DNA of 64,000 bases from Advenella alkanexedens. GTDB lineage: Bacteria > Pseudomonadota > Gammaproteobacteria > Burkholderiales > Burkholderiaceae_B. The stretch lies in contig NZ_JAHSPR010000004.1 in the NCBI RefSeq assembly GCF_019132845.1, positions 124,001 to 188,000 of the forward strand, in the 5' to 3' direction. The notes under the pieces are model-generated. The model worked only from the letters and a program-made list of their open reading frames with translations. It was not told the DNA's origin and did not search any database. Numbering within the stretch: the stretch's first letter is position 1; every line of letters starts with the position of its first letter. The position numbers and the translations under genes are program-made. Shown piece after piece: positions 8,867 through 18,394 of this stretch.

Positions 8867-9694
8867 ATGCAAAAAAGTATTATTCGTCACTCATTATTGG
8901 TGCTGTGTTCCCTGGCTTTGGTCGGGTGCAGTAGTGTGTTCAAAAGCCAGGAAGACAAAACACAAGGCTGGACTGCAGACCAGCTTTACCAAGAAGCCCG
9001 TGACAACGTACGCGCCTCTGAATGGAAAAGTGCCAGCCAGCATCTGAAGGCAGTGGAAACCCGTTTCCCATATAGCAGCCAGGCTCAACAGGCTCTTATT
9101 GACCAGGCGTATGTCTATTGGAAAGATGACGAACCCGAACAGGCAACAGCAGCCATTAACCGTTTCCTTGCATTGTACCCCAACCATCCCGGCACCGATT
9201 ACATGCTGTACCTGAAAGGCTTGGTTACCTTTACCCCCCCAAGCGCATTCTTAAGCAGCTATACCGGCCAGGATCCCAGCGAACGTGACCCCAAAGGCCT
9301 GCGCCAATCTTATCAGGCCTTCAATGAACTGATAACCCGCTTCCCCGACAGCCGTTACGCTCACGATGCGCGTGCCCGCCTTACCTGGCTGGTCAGTACC
9401 ATTGCTGAAAACGAAGTGAACGTTGCCGAATACTACTACAAGCGCGATGCCTATGTGGCGGCCATCAATCGCAGCCAGGCGGTCATTCGCGATTTCTCGG
9501 GCGTCCAGGCAGCCGAGCGCGCCCTGTATATCATGATGAAATCATATGAAAAACTGGGCCTGACCGAACAAGCCAACGATGCCAAACGTGTGCTTGATCA
9601 AAACTTCCCCGACAGTAAATATTATGCACAGGGTCTTGATGGTGACAAACACTGGACCGACATGTTCAAACCGGCCTCGTGGTTTAATAACTAA
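8867..9694 (+). CDS. bamD: Outer membrane assembly lipoprotein BamD
   Basis: A 275-residue lipoprotein of the BAM complex, which inserts beta-barrel proteins into the outer membrane. A signal peptide ends in lipobox LVGC with Cys21 as the lipidated residue. TPR-like repeats follow, including ADQLYQEARDNV and a tandem ETRFPYSSQAQQA and TRFPDSRYAHDAR pattern. The DPSERDP loop (about residues 138-144) is characteristic of BamD. Monocistronic, with a strong terminator behind it. Confidence 0.95.
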   Translation: MQKSIIRHSLLVLCSLALVGCSSVFKSQEDKTQGWTADQLYQEARDNVRASEWKSASQHLKAVETRFPYSSQAQQALIDQAYVYWKDDEPEQATAAINRFLALYPNHPGTDYMLYLKGLVTFTPPSAFLSSYTGQDPSERDPKGLRQSYQAFNELITRFPDSRYAHDARARLTWLVSTIAENEVNVAEYYYKRDAYVAAINRSQAVIRDFSGVQAAERALYIMMKSYEKLGLTEQANDAKRVLDQNFPDSKYYAQGLDGDKHWTDMFKPASWFNN

Positions 9695-9719
9695 ACCCCA
9701 AACCCCGTCACCGGCCAGA

Positions 9720-9769
9720 CAAAACCCCGCAAAATGGCTTTTAAATGGCCAATTTGCCGGGGTTTTGTT
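9720..9769 (+). terminator. Rho-independent terminator of bamD
   Basis: Long stem: CAAAACCCCG-CAAAATGGC pairs with GCCAATTTGCCGGGGTTTTG around an 8-nt loop, followed by T residues, 25 bp after the bamD stop. A smaller hairpin (TTGGGGG/CCCCCAA, 9816-9835) follows before the converging helicase gene. Confidence 0.8.
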
Positions 9770-9891
9770 TATGAAAAAATAAAAACAAAAAATTCAATAC
9801 AACGTTGAACTTAGCCTTGGGGGGAAAAGCCCCCAAAAAGATGAAAAACATCCAGATTTTTTTAGGACCGATTCAATAACCTTGAGGTCAT

Positions 9892-11958
9892 TCAGGTTTG
9901 AGCAGCTTCATCAACCAGTGGATCGGTCCTGTCAAAAAACTCCACTGCCTCTTCCAGATAACGGGTTCGACTAAAAGAAGGCAAACCCCGCCATAGCAAT
10001 TTTCCATAAGGTTTTTCAACCAGCCTGCGGTCACCCACCATTAATACACCCCAGTCACTTTCAGTGCGGATAAGGCGGCCGGCTCCCTGCTTCAGGGCAA
10101 TCGCCGCACCCGGAATCTGGTATTCAAAAAACGGGTTACCCCCTTGCTCACGACATGCCTTGATACGTGCTTCCAACACGGGATCATCAGGTGGGGCGAA
10201 AGGCAGTTTGTCGATCGCCACAAGCGTAAGAATATCCCCCGGAAAATCCACGCCTTCCCAAAAACTGGCACTACCCACCAGCACGGCATTGGCATGTTGC
10301 CTGAAACGCTGGATAAGTTGCCCGCGAGTGCTTTCCCCTTGCCTCATCACAGGACGGTCGATATCTTCCTGGTCAAACGCCTTGATCAGCAGATGAGCAA
10401 AATAATCAACTGCCCTAAGCGTGGTGCACAATACCAATACACCCCCTGGCGAGGCCTTGATCAGGGGCAGCAAGGTATCAACAAAAGCCTGGGCAAAATC
10501 AGGAGACTGGGTTTCAGGCAAATGATTGGGCACATATAACAAAGCCTTGTCTTTGTAATTGAAAGGCGATTCCCAGCGTTCGGTGCGGGCATTGTGCAAA
10601 CCCAGCTGTCTGGTGAAATGGGAAAAATCCTTATAAACGGAAAGCGTGGCCGAGGTAAACACCCAGGCCTGATCCGGTTTTTTATAGTGGGCAAAGGTAT
10701 GCACCGACAAGGGAGCCGAGTTCAACCGCAAATGATGCAGGCCGAATTCCACCCACCTTACAAGCTCTTCCTGCTGACGGGCTTTCTTGTTGACAAGCCC
10801 TGTTTTTTCATCCTGTTCAACCGCGTCAGGCTCCACCTCGGGCAAGGCACTGTGGGTCCAGCGATAAATTTTGGCCCGTAATTCGGCACCACTTTTGGCC
10901 GCGGCCATCAGGTCCGGATGCCGCTCTTGCACGGCCACCAGCATGCGAACCAGCCTGTCCAGCTCGTCCTCCAGATTGGCCAGCACCTCATTGAATTTTT
11001 CCGCTTCGGGGATTTGCTCACTGGTGGCTCTTTTACCCGGCATTTTATCGATACCGGCAGCTACCAGACGCAAATCCTTCACATAGTATTCAACTTTTTT
11101 GCACGCCTCACTCCAACGCGCCGAATCACGTGCCTGGGCCAGGCAGGCGACTTCGGTTGTTTTCAAGAAATCCATGATTTGCGCGGTGGAAACCGTATCA
11201 CCCATGAAACGGGTGGCCGTATCGGGCAACTGATGCGCCTCATCAAAAATGACGGTATCGGCGGCCGGCAGCAAGTCGGCAATACCCTCTTCTTTTAACA
11301 CCAGGTCGGCAAAAAACAGGGCATGGTTGATAACCACCACATCGGCTTCCTGGGCATTGCGCCTTGCCTTGAGCAAAAAACAGTCTTTAACGAAGGGGCA
11401 ATCCTGGTTCAGGCAGTTCTCGCGGGTGGAAGTGGCTCGACCCCAGATATCGGCGTCTTCGGGCACCTTGGCACAATCGGTCTTGTCGCCTGTATGACTG
11501 CGGTCGGCAAATTGCCGGATATACCGAAGCTGCACCACCTCTTCTTTTGACCGCAATGAGCGGTCATCCTGCTCCATGCGATCCAGATGATAATGACAAA
11601 CATAATTGCTGCGCCCCTTAAGCAGGGCCACATGCACCGGCAGCGCCATGACTTTTTTCAGTCGCGGTACATCTTTGGCATACAGCTGGTCTTGCAAGGT
11701 ACGGGTACCGGTTGACACAATTACCTTGCCACCCGACAAAAACGCGGGTACCAGATAGGCCCAGGTTTTACCGGTGCCGGTACCGGCTTCTGCCACCAAT
11801 ACCGATTTGGCCTGAATAGTTTCATCAATAGCCTGCGCGAGCTGAATTTGTGCATCCCGCACCTTGTAACCCGGTATCGCACCAGCAAAAGGCCCTTCTT
11901 GCAGGAACCAATCGGATATTTCAAAATCAAGAACTCGCACACGCTTTCCAAACAACAA
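9892..11958 (-). CDS. DinG/YoaA-type ATP-dependent DNA helicase
   Basis: A 688-residue superfamily 2 helicase of the XPD/Rad3/DinG group, likely 5'-3'. Walker A AGTGTGKT is at residues 58-65 and the DEAH box (IFDEAHQLPD) near 240. Four cysteines (121, 182, 187, 193) are placed to bind the family 4Fe-4S cluster between them. Motif VI is GAGRLIRTESDWGV near the C-terminus. Such enzymes act in DNA repair and damage tolerance. Length fits YoaA better than exonuclease-fused DinG. The start is uncertain: the listed start is a TTG with no good ribosome-binding site, and the conserved region only begins near residue 18. Divergent from tex. Confidence 0.85.
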   Translation of the reverse strand: MLFGKRVRVLDFEISDWFLQEGPFAGAIPGYKVRDAQIQLAQAIDETIQAKSVLVAEAGTGTGKTWAYLVPAFLSGGKVIVSTGTRTLQDQLYAKDVPRLKKVMALPVHVALLKGRSNYVCHYHLDRMEQDDRSLRSKEEVVQLRYIRQFADRSHTGDKTDCAKVPEDADIWGRATSTRENCLNQDCPFVKDCFLLKARRNAQEADVVVINHALFFADLVLKEEGIADLLPAADTVIFDEAHQLPDTATRFMGDTVSTAQIMDFLKTTEVACLAQARDSARWSEACKKVEYYVKDLRLVAAGIDKMPGKRATSEQIPEAEKFNEVLANLEDELDRLVRMLVAVQERHPDLMAAAKSGAELRAKIYRWTHSALPEVEPDAVEQDEKTGLVNKKARQQEELVRWVEFGLHHLRLNSAPLSVHTFAHYKKPDQAWVFTSATLSVYKDFSHFTRQLGLHNARTERWESPFNYKDKALLYVPNHLPETQSPDFAQAFVDTLLPLIKASPGGVLVLCTTLRAVDYFAHLLIKAFDQEDIDRPVMRQGESTRGQLIQRFRQHANAVLVGSASFWEGVDFPGDILTLVAIDKLPFAPPDDPVLEARIKACREQGGNPFFEYQIPGAAIALKQGAGRLIRTESDWGVLMVGDRRLVEKPYGKLLWRGLPSFSRTRYLEEAVEFFDRTDPLVDEAAQT

Positions 11959-12157
11959 AAAATGACGGCAACCTGCCCATACGCTATTTTAATGATGGTA
12001 ACGAAGCTGCGGCACCAATCTGCCAAATGAGGACGAAATAATCCGGCACCAAGCGGCAGGCAAGCATACAAATTAATAAATATTACCAAGCCCCTCACTA
12101 CAAACCTGCCGCTTATGGCACAATTTACAGTTCGTTTTTAATTATTCTTAAGTAAAC

Positions 12158-14518
12158 ATGTCCGAAACACCAAGTACCGAAACTGCCACAGGCATTGATG
12201 AACAACGCATTATTACGCTACTGGCCCAGGAACTGGACGTACGTCCGGCACAAATTGCCGCTACCGTTTCCCTGCTTGATGAAGGCGCAACCGTTCCCTT
12301 TATAGCCCGTTACCGCAAAGAAGTCACCGGTGGTCTTGACGATACCGTTTTGCGTAATCTTGAAGTCCGCCTTTTGTATGTTCGGGAACTTGAAACCCGT
12401 CGCCTGGCCATTATCGAGTCTATCAGCCAGCAGGACAAACTGACTCCGGAACTGGAAGCCGCGATTGGCGCTGCCGATACCAAACAGCGCCTTGAAGACC
12501 TGTATGCACCCTTCAAGCCCAAGCGTCGCACCCGGGCCCAAATTGCCAAAGAGGCAGGCTTGGAACCTCTGGCTGATGAAATTCTGGACCATAAAAATGC
12601 GATACCTGCCGAATTGGCCGAACAGTACTTAAATCCTGAATTAAAAATCAACGATGCCAAAGCAGCACTTGACGGTGCCCGCGACATTCTGGCCGAGCGT
12701 TTTGCCGAAAACGCCGACCTGCTGGCCGACATGCGCGACCATTTATGGAACCAGGGTTGGCTCTACTCCAAAGTAGTGGAAGGCAAGGAAGCCGAGGGCG
12801 ACAATTTCCGTGACTGGTTTGATTTCAAGGAGCCGGTCAAGACCCTGCCTTCACATCGCATTCTGGCGTTACTGCGTGGACGACAGCAGGGTATGCTTGA
12901 TTTGCGTATTGGCCTGAATGAAGAACAGGACGCTCTGGTGCCCCACCCCTGTGTGGTTCGCATTAGCGATTTCCTGCAACTGGATGCCGATTACACGATT
13001 GATGCCAATGCACGTGGCAAATGGCTGGCCGAGGTTTCCCGCTGGACATGGCGGGTCAAGCTGTTGACCGCTTTTGAATCTGAAATGATGGGCAAGCTGC
13101 GCGAACAGGCCGAGGAAGAAGCCATCAAGGTGTTTGCCGCCAACCTGAAAGACCTGCTGCTGGCCGCCCCGGCCGGACCAAAATCGGTTCTGGGACTGGA
13201 CCCGGGCATTCGTACCGGTGTAAAGGTTGCCGCCATTGATCCTACCGGAAAACTGCTTGAGACCGCCACTATTTACCCGTTTGAGCCACGCCGCGACCGG
13301 GAAGGGTCCATTCGCACCCTGGCCGCCCTAATTGCCCGTCACAAGATCCAGTTGATTGCCATTGGCAATGGCACCGCTTCACGCGAAACCGAAAAGCTGG
13401 TGGCAGACATGCTGCAGGCCTTCCCCAACCCCGATGTCAAGAAAATCGTGGTTTCCGAAGCCGGTGCATCGGTTTACTCTGCCTCTGAACTGGCCGCCAA
13501 AGAGTTTCCCGACCTGGATGTCAGCCTGCGCGGGGCCGTTTCCATTGCCCGTCGTCTGCAAGACCCGCTGGCCGAACTGGTTAAAATTGAACCCAAAGCG
13601 ATTGGTGTTGGCCAATACCAGCACGATGTCAACCAACGTGAATTGGCCCGTTCACTGGATGCGGTTATTGAAGACTGCGTGAACGCGGTGGGTGTTGATG
13701 TAAATACCGCCTCTGCCCCCCTGCTGACCCGGGTTTCGGGGCTGAATGCCAGCCTGGCCAAAAACATTGTGGAATGGCGTGACCAGAATGGGGCCTTCCC
13801 CAACCGTTCGGCCCTTATGAATGTATCCCGTTTTGGTGCCAAAGCCTTTGAACAGGCCGCCGGTTTCCTGCGTATCCCCAACGGAGACAATCCTCTGGAT
13901 GCGTCTGCGGTTCACCCTGAAGCCTACCCGGTCGTCGCGCGCATCCTGGATAAGATCCAGGCCGATGTCAAGTCCATCATTGGCAAAAAAGATGCCCTCA
14001 AGGGGGTTTCACCCGCCGATTTTATTGATGAGCGTTTCGGCTTGCCAACGGTCAGGGATATTTTCAGTGAACTTGAAAAACCGGGTCGTGATCCACGTCC
14101 CGAGTTCAAAACCGCCACGTTCAAGGAAGGCATTGAAACCATTAACGACCTGTTGCCTGGCATGATCCTGGAAGGCGTGGTCACCAACGTGGCCAACTTT
14201 GGGGCCTTTGTGGATATTGGCGTACATCAGGATGGCCTGGTGCATATTTCCGCCCTGGCTGACAAATTTGTCAAAGACCCGCGCGATGTCGTCAGGGTCG
14301 GACAAACGGTTCAGGTCAAGGTACAGGAAGTGGACGCGCAACGCAAACGGATTGCCCTGACCATGCGCATGAATGACGATGCCCTGCCGGCAAACCGTGG
14401 CAACGCCAGTGCCCCGGCTGGCAACCGTCCCCGCGGGCAAGGCCGTCAGCAACAGGCCGATAATAAACCACCCGCCAACAACGCCATGGCTGCTGCCTTT
14501 GCCAAGCTCAAACGGTAA
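12158..14518 (+). CDS. tex: Transcription accessory protein Tex
   Basis: A 786-residue nucleic-acid-binding protein. An N-terminal helical region with DEGATVPFIARYRKEVTGGL (about residues 40-60) is the Tex signature. A YqgF-like RNase H fold (SVLGLDPGIRTGVK, about 343-355), helix-hairpin-helix elements (TRVSGLNASLAKNIVEWR, about 525-540) and a C-terminal S1 RNA-binding domain (GMILEGVVTNVANFGAFVDI, about 670-690) follow. The last 40 residues are Ala/Asn/Pro/Gln-rich and probably disordered. Tex affects transcription and toxin gene expression in Bordetella and other pathogens. Monocistronic; terminator directly behind. Confidence 0.95.
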   Translation: MSETPSTETATGIDEQRIITLLAQELDVRPAQIAATVSLLDEGATVPFIARYRKEVTGGLDDTVLRNLEVRLLYVRELETRRLAIIESISQQDKLTPELEAAIGAADTKQRLEDLYAPFKPKRRTRAQIAKEAGLEPLADEILDHKNAIPAELAEQYLNPELKINDAKAALDGARDILAERFAENADLLADMRDHLWNQGWLYSKVVEGKEAEGDNFRDWFDFKEPVKTLPSHRILALLRGRQQGMLDLRIGLNEEQDALVPHPCVVRISDFLQLDADYTIDANARGKWLAEVSRWTWRVKLLTAFESEMMGKLREQAEEEAIKVFAANLKDLLLAAPAGPKSVLGLDPGIRTGVKVAAIDPTGKLLETATIYPFEPRRDREGSIRTLAALIARHKIQLIAIGNGTASRETEKLVADMLQAFPNPDVKKIVVSEAGASVYSASELAAKEFPDLDVSLRGAVSIARRLQDPLAELVKIEPKAIGVGQYQHDVNQRELARSLDAVIEDCVNAVGVDVNTASAPLLTRVSGLNASLAKNIVEWRDQNGAFPNRSALMNVSRFGAKAFEQAAGFLRIPNGDNPLDASAVHPEAYPVVARILDKIQADVKSIIGKKDALKGVSPADFIDERFGLPTVRDIFSELEKPGRDPRPEFKTATFKEGIETINDLLPGMILEGVVTNVANFGAFVDIGVHQDGLVHISALADKFVKDPRDVVRVGQTVQVKVQEVDAQRKRIALTMRMNDDALPANRGNASAPAGNRPRGQGRQQQADNKPPANNAMAAAFAKLKR

Positions 14519-14566
14519 TCCGGCAATAATCCGGCCATTATTGGCCAATTAAAAGCTGCACAACAA

Positions 14567-14595
14567 AATGCCCCGAAGCGATTCGGGGCATTTTT
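14567..14595. terminator. Bidirectional terminator between tex and the Atm1-like gene
   Basis: Perfect 11-bp stem AATGCCCCGAA/TTCGGGGCATT with a 4-nt loop; T run on the forward side and A run on the reverse side. It can end tex (+) and the converging ABC exporter gene (-). Confidence 0.85.
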
Positions 14596-14630
14596 ACATA
14601 TCAACGATCTGGACAGCTAAAGAATAAAAA

Positions 14631-16439
14631 TCAGGATTCAGACGCTTCAACCACGTCAGATGCCTGAAACTGCATGGCCCACATACGGGCATAAATGGCA
14701 TTTTTCTCCAGCAATTCGCTATGGGTGCCCTGCTCCATGATTCTGCCCTGATCCATCACGATAATCCGGTCGGCATCCACAATGGTGGAAAGCCGGTGGG
14801 CAATAATCAGGGTGGTGCGGTTTTTGGCAATCTGGAACAGTTCATCCTGAATCTTGCGCTCGGTTCGGGTATCCAGGGCACTGGTGGCCTCATCCAGCAC
14901 CAGAATGGGCGGATCTTTCAAAATGGTGCGGGCAATGGCCACCCTTTGCTTTTCACCTCCCGACAGTTTCAGGCCCCGCTCACCCACCTGTGACTCATAC
15001 CCGTCGGGCAGGCTGGTCACGAACTGGTGAATACTGGCCGATTTGGCGGCTTCGATGACCTCATCATGCGTGGCCGAGGGACGGCCGTAGGCAATATTGT
15101 AATAGATGGTATTGTTGAACAGCACCGTATCCTGAGGCACAATACCAATGTGCTGACGCAGACTTAATTGAGTGTAAGAACGGATATCCCTGCCATTGAT
15201 CAGGATGCTTCCCGAACTGACATCATAAAAACGGAATAGCAAGCGAGACAGGGTGGACTTGCCCGCTCCTGACGTTCCCACCACGGCAACCGTTTCACCC
15301 GCCCCTATCTTGAAAGAGACATGATGCAATATCTGCCGTTCGCTTTCATAAGAAAAACACACATCCCGGAATTCAATCTCGGCATGACGGGTGTTCAATT
15401 CGATGGCACCGGGATCATCCTTGATTTCCTGCTGCTCGTCCATCAGACCGAACATGCGCTCCATATCAGACAATGAGTTCTTGATTTCACGGTAAATAAA
15501 ACCCAAAAAATTCAGGGGGGCATACAGTTGCGTCAGGTAAGCTGAGACCAGCACCACATCACCCACCGTCATGCTGCCCTGTACCACCCGGTCGGCCGAC
15601 ATCCACAGCAAAATGGTAATCCCAAGGGTAATAATGACACCCTGGCCCGCATTCAGGAAATTCAGTGAAATCTGGTTCTTGACTGACGAATCCACCCACT
15701 TGCCCAGATTCTCGTCATAACGATTGATTTCATAGGCTTCATTATTGAAATACTTAACGGTTTCATAGTTGATGAGAGCATCAATCGCCTGCGTATTGGC
15801 CATGCTGTCCAGACTGTTCATGCGCCGGCGCATGACCATGCGTTTTTCAGTCACGGTAAAGGTAAACAGGATATAGGCAACAATGGTAAGCATCGTTACC
15901 CCCGCAAACCAGACATCGTAGCGCCACAGCAAAATACCCATTACCATCAATAACTCAAGCAGGGTGGGCAAAATATTGAACAGGGTAAAATTCAGGACAA
16001 AACCAATCCCCTTGGTACCCCGATCTATATCCCTGCTTAATCCACCCGTTTGACGCAGCAGATGGAACCGCATGGACAAGCCAAAAAGGTGTTCAAAAAT
16101 GCGTTTGGCAATTTTCCTGATGGAACCCTGCGTTACTTTGGCAAACAGGGCATCCCTGAGCTCACCGAACAGACTGCTGGAAACGCGCGCCAAACCGTAG
16201 GCCAGCAAAGCGGCCACCGGCAAAACCAATGCATTGGTCGGCATGCTCAGCTGATCGACAATATCTTTCAGGAAAATAGGTAAGATCACGCTGGCCACTT
16301 TGGCCAACACCAGACACAATAGCGCAAGGCCTACGCGCCACTTGAATTGCCACACATACGGCAACAGGGATAATATAACGCCAAAATTTAATTTATTGGA
16401 TGCCGCTTTCTGTGGATTCTGCTCTGATTGAATTCTCAT
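14631..16439 (-). CDS. Atm1/ABCB7-type ABC exporter (fused membrane and ATPase domains)
   Basis: A 602-residue half-transporter: six membrane helices in residues about 30-310, then an ATPase domain with Walker A GTSGAGKST, signature LSGGEKQR and Walker B ILVLDEATSALD. The phrase INYETVKYFNNEAYE after the fourth membrane helix is diagnostic of the Atm1/HMT1 group, whose bacterial members export glutathione-linked metals or sulfur compounds; MsbA proteins lack it. The start codon lies 47 nt inside the preceding ddpF gene in another frame and has only a weak ribosome-binding site. The N-terminus aligns in length with relatives, so the overlap is probably real. Ends at a bidirectional terminator. 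Confidence 0.88.
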   Translation of the reverse strand: MRIQSEQNPQKAASNKLNFGVILSLLPYVWQFKWRVGLALLCLVLAKVASVILPIFLKDIVDQLSMPTNALVLPVAALLAYGLARVSSSLFGELRDALFAKVTQGSIRKIAKRIFEHLFGLSMRFHLLRQTGGLSRDIDRGTKGIGFVLNFTLFNILPTLLELLMVMGILLWRYDVWFAGVTMLTIVAYILFTFTVTEKRMVMRRRMNSLDSMANTQAIDALINYETVKYFNNEAYEINRYDENLGKWVDSSVKNQISLNFLNAGQGVIITLGITILLWMSADRVVQGSMTVGDVVLVSAYLTQLYAPLNFLGFIYREIKNSLSDMERMFGLMDEQQEIKDDPGAIELNTRHAEIEFRDVCFSYESERQILHHVSFKIGAGETVAVVGTSGAGKSTLSRLLFRFYDVSSGSILINGRDIRSYTQLSLRQHIGIVPQDTVLFNNTIYYNIAYGRPSATHDEVIEAAKSASIHQFVTSLPDGYESQVGERGLKLSGGEKQRVAIARTILKDPPILVLDEATSALDTRTERKIQDELFQIAKNRTTLIIAHRLSTIVDADRIIVMDQGRIMEQGTHSELLEKNAIYARMWAMQFQASDVVEASES

Positions 16440-17385
16440 ATATATTCTTGTAACAACGGACCCATCTTATTGCCTGCTCCGCCCCAAGGCAACGCAAAGG
16501 CTGGGCAAGATGACAACCCTCTTCATCCCTGTAATGACAACGGTCATAAAAAAAACAACCACTGGGCAAATGACGGTTACCCGGCAATTCGGGCAAGTCT
16601 ATTGACCCTGTCATGGTTTGGCTGCCGGCCATATCGGGGACGGCATCCAGCAAAAGTTCGGTATAGGGATGCGCCGGTTTTTGCAATACTTCAGACGTGG
16701 GACCCAACTCGACAATTTGCCCCAGATACATCACGGCAATCCTTTTGCTCATATGTTTTATGACTGAAACATTATGGGAAATCAGGATATAGCTTAAATT
16801 CCTGGCTTTTTGCAAATCATTCAGCAAATTCAGAATTTGTGCCTGAACCGAAATGTCCAGTGCCGAAGTGGGCTCATCCAGCACAATAATATCAGGATTT
16901 GGGGCAAGCGCGCGTGCAATGGCAATGCGCTGACGCTGTCCCCCCGAAAACTCATGTGGATAACGATCCATATATTCTTCACGCAAGCCCACCTGAACCG
17001 CCAGATCAGCCGCTATTTGACGCAATTGTGCACGTGAATGTCCCCCTTGAATATGGATGGGCTCGGTAATCACCTTCCAGACAGGCAAACGAGGATCCAG
17101 TGAAGACTGTGGGTCCTGGAATACAATCTGGATGTTGGGTTTGCCGCTGCCAGTATGCCAGGTAACCGTACCACGGGTAGGCGGCAGCAGCCCCATCAGA
17201 ACCTGGGCAAGCGTACTTTTGCCACATCCCGACTCACCCACGATCCCCAGGGTTTCACCGGCATTAGCCTGCAAATTTATGCCGTTCAGGACATGCGCGG
17301 TTGACTTGACGTGTCCCAGCCAGTTTTTTTTCACAGGAAAATGAACCTGAATATCGTTCAGGGAAACAAGACAGTTATCGGGCAT
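16393..17385 (-). CDS. ddpF: Dipeptide ABC transporter ATPase, DdpF/DppF type
   Basis: A 330-residue ATP-binding subunit. Walker A GESGCGKS, Q-loop, signature FSGGQRQRIAIARAL, Walker B IIVLDEPTSALD and the oligopeptide-transporter C-terminal domain with cysteine-containing SGCFFYDRCHYRDEEGCH are visible. Three in-frame ATGs are present; the last (17385) is chosen because AAGAGG lies 9 nt upstream. It overlaps the ddpD end by 11 nt, indicating coupled translation. It is the second ATPase of the ddpABCDF set; the ddp assignment rests on the linked ddpX dipeptidase. Plain dppF/oppF specificity cannot be excluded. Confidence 0.85.
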   Translation of the reverse strand: MPDNCLVSLNDIQVHFPVKKNWLGHVKSTAHVLNGINLQANAGETLGIVGESGCGKSTLAQVLMGLLPPTRGTVTWHTGSGKPNIQIVFQDPQSSLDPRLPVWKVITEPIHIQGGHSRAQLRQIAADLAVQVGLREEYMDRYPHEFSGGQRQRIAIARALAPNPDIIVLDEPTSALDISVQAQILNLLNDLQKARNLSYILISHNVSVIKHMSKRIAVMYLGQIVELGPTSEVLQKPAHPYTELLLDAVPDMAGSQTMTGSIDLPELPGNRHLPSGCFFYDRCHYRDEEGCHLAQPLRCLGAEQAIRWVRCYKNIYENSIRAESTESGIQ

Positions 17386-18394
17386 TTCGTTCATCCTCTT
17401 GCTGCACAATCCAGCAGGCCACTTTATGAGACGGGTCTGACGTCAAAGGCAATAAATCAGGTACCTTGCTGCAAATGTCTGCCTTGCGTTCACAACGGTT
17501 CATGAATGAGCAACAAACGGGCAACTGCGCCAGGTCGGGCACCTGCCCACCAATCGTTTTCAAAGGCGTACCCGGTTTTACATTTTCCGGCAAACCAGCC
17601 AGCAAGCCTTGCGTATAAGGGTGTCGGGGCTGCTTCATGACATCACGGGTGAAACCGTCTTCCACCACCGCCCCGGCGTACATGACATAGACCCGCTCAC
17701 AAAACTGAGAAACCACCGCCATATCATGCGTAATCAATAAAATAGCAGCGCCGGTTTTACGGGCCCGCTCACGAAGCAAAAGCAAAACCTGTTTTTGCAC
17801 CGTCACATCCAGCGCTGTTGTCGGCTCATCGGCAATCAACAACTTCGGTTCACAGGAAAATGCCAGGGCAATCATGATACGCTGACGCATGCCACCCGAC
17901 AGCTCAAAGGGATAACTGTCAAAAACCCGCTCGGGGTCGGCAATATACATGTCCCGCAGCAAAGCCAGGGTTTTTTCTTTCGCCTTGGCCCGGCTGATGG
18001 ATTGATGCTGCAAAATCACATTAATGATTTGCTTGCCCACTTTCATGACCGGGTTCAGGGCCGTCATGGGCTCCTGAAAAATCATCGAGACCTCACTACC
18101 CCGGATATCCCGCATTTGTTTTTCACTCAGTTTCAGAACATCCCTGCCCGACTGATGGATGCTGCCACTCGTGACCCGGTAACTGTCAGAAGGAATCAAG
18201 CGCATTCCCATCATGGCACACACCGATTTTCCCGAACCTGACTCTCCGACCAGACCCACAATCTCACCGGCAGCCACCCGCAGGTTAACCCCATTCAGGG
18301 CTTTGACCGCCCCTTTGTAAATGGGAAACTCAACACGCAAGTCTTCCACACTAAGCACCCATTCATTGACCTGGCCAGCTTGATTGTCTTGCAT
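17375..18394 (-). CDS. ddpD: Dipeptide ABC transporter ATPase, DdpD/DppD type
   Basis: A 339-residue ATP-binding subunit. Walker A GESGSGKS, signature LSGGMRQRIMIALAF, Walker B LLIADEPTTALDVT, and the C-terminal oligopeptide domain (PVCCSFMNRCERKADIC) whose cysteines may bind an iron-sulfur cluster as described for some Opp/Dpp ATPases. Start ATG overlaps the ddpC stop by one base (TAATG). It pairs with DdpF to energise uptake through DdpB/DdpC. Confidence 0.87.
   Translation of the reverse strand: MQDNQAGQVNEWVLSVEDLRVEFPIYKGAVKALNGVNLRVAAGEIVGLVGESGSGKSVCAMMGMRLIPSDSYRVTSGSIHQSGRDVLKLSEKQMRDIRGSEVSMIFQEPMTALNPVMKVGKQIINVILQHQSISRAKAKEKTLALLRDMYIADPERVFDSYPFELSGGMRQRIMIALAFSCEPKLLIADEPTTALDVTVQKQVLLLLRERARKTGAAILLITHDMAVVSQFCERVYVMYAGAVVEDGFTRDVMKQPRHPYTQGLLAGLPENVKPGTPLKTIGGQVPDLAQLPVCCSFMNRCERKADICSKVPDLLPLTSDPSHKVACWIVQQEDERNAR

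Noticed and set aside
9816-9885. TTGGGGG/CCCCCAA hairpin and a small GATG/CATC hairpin as terminator of the DinG-type helicase gene
   Set aside because: On the reverse strand neither is followed by a T run, so a terminator for that gene is not supported.
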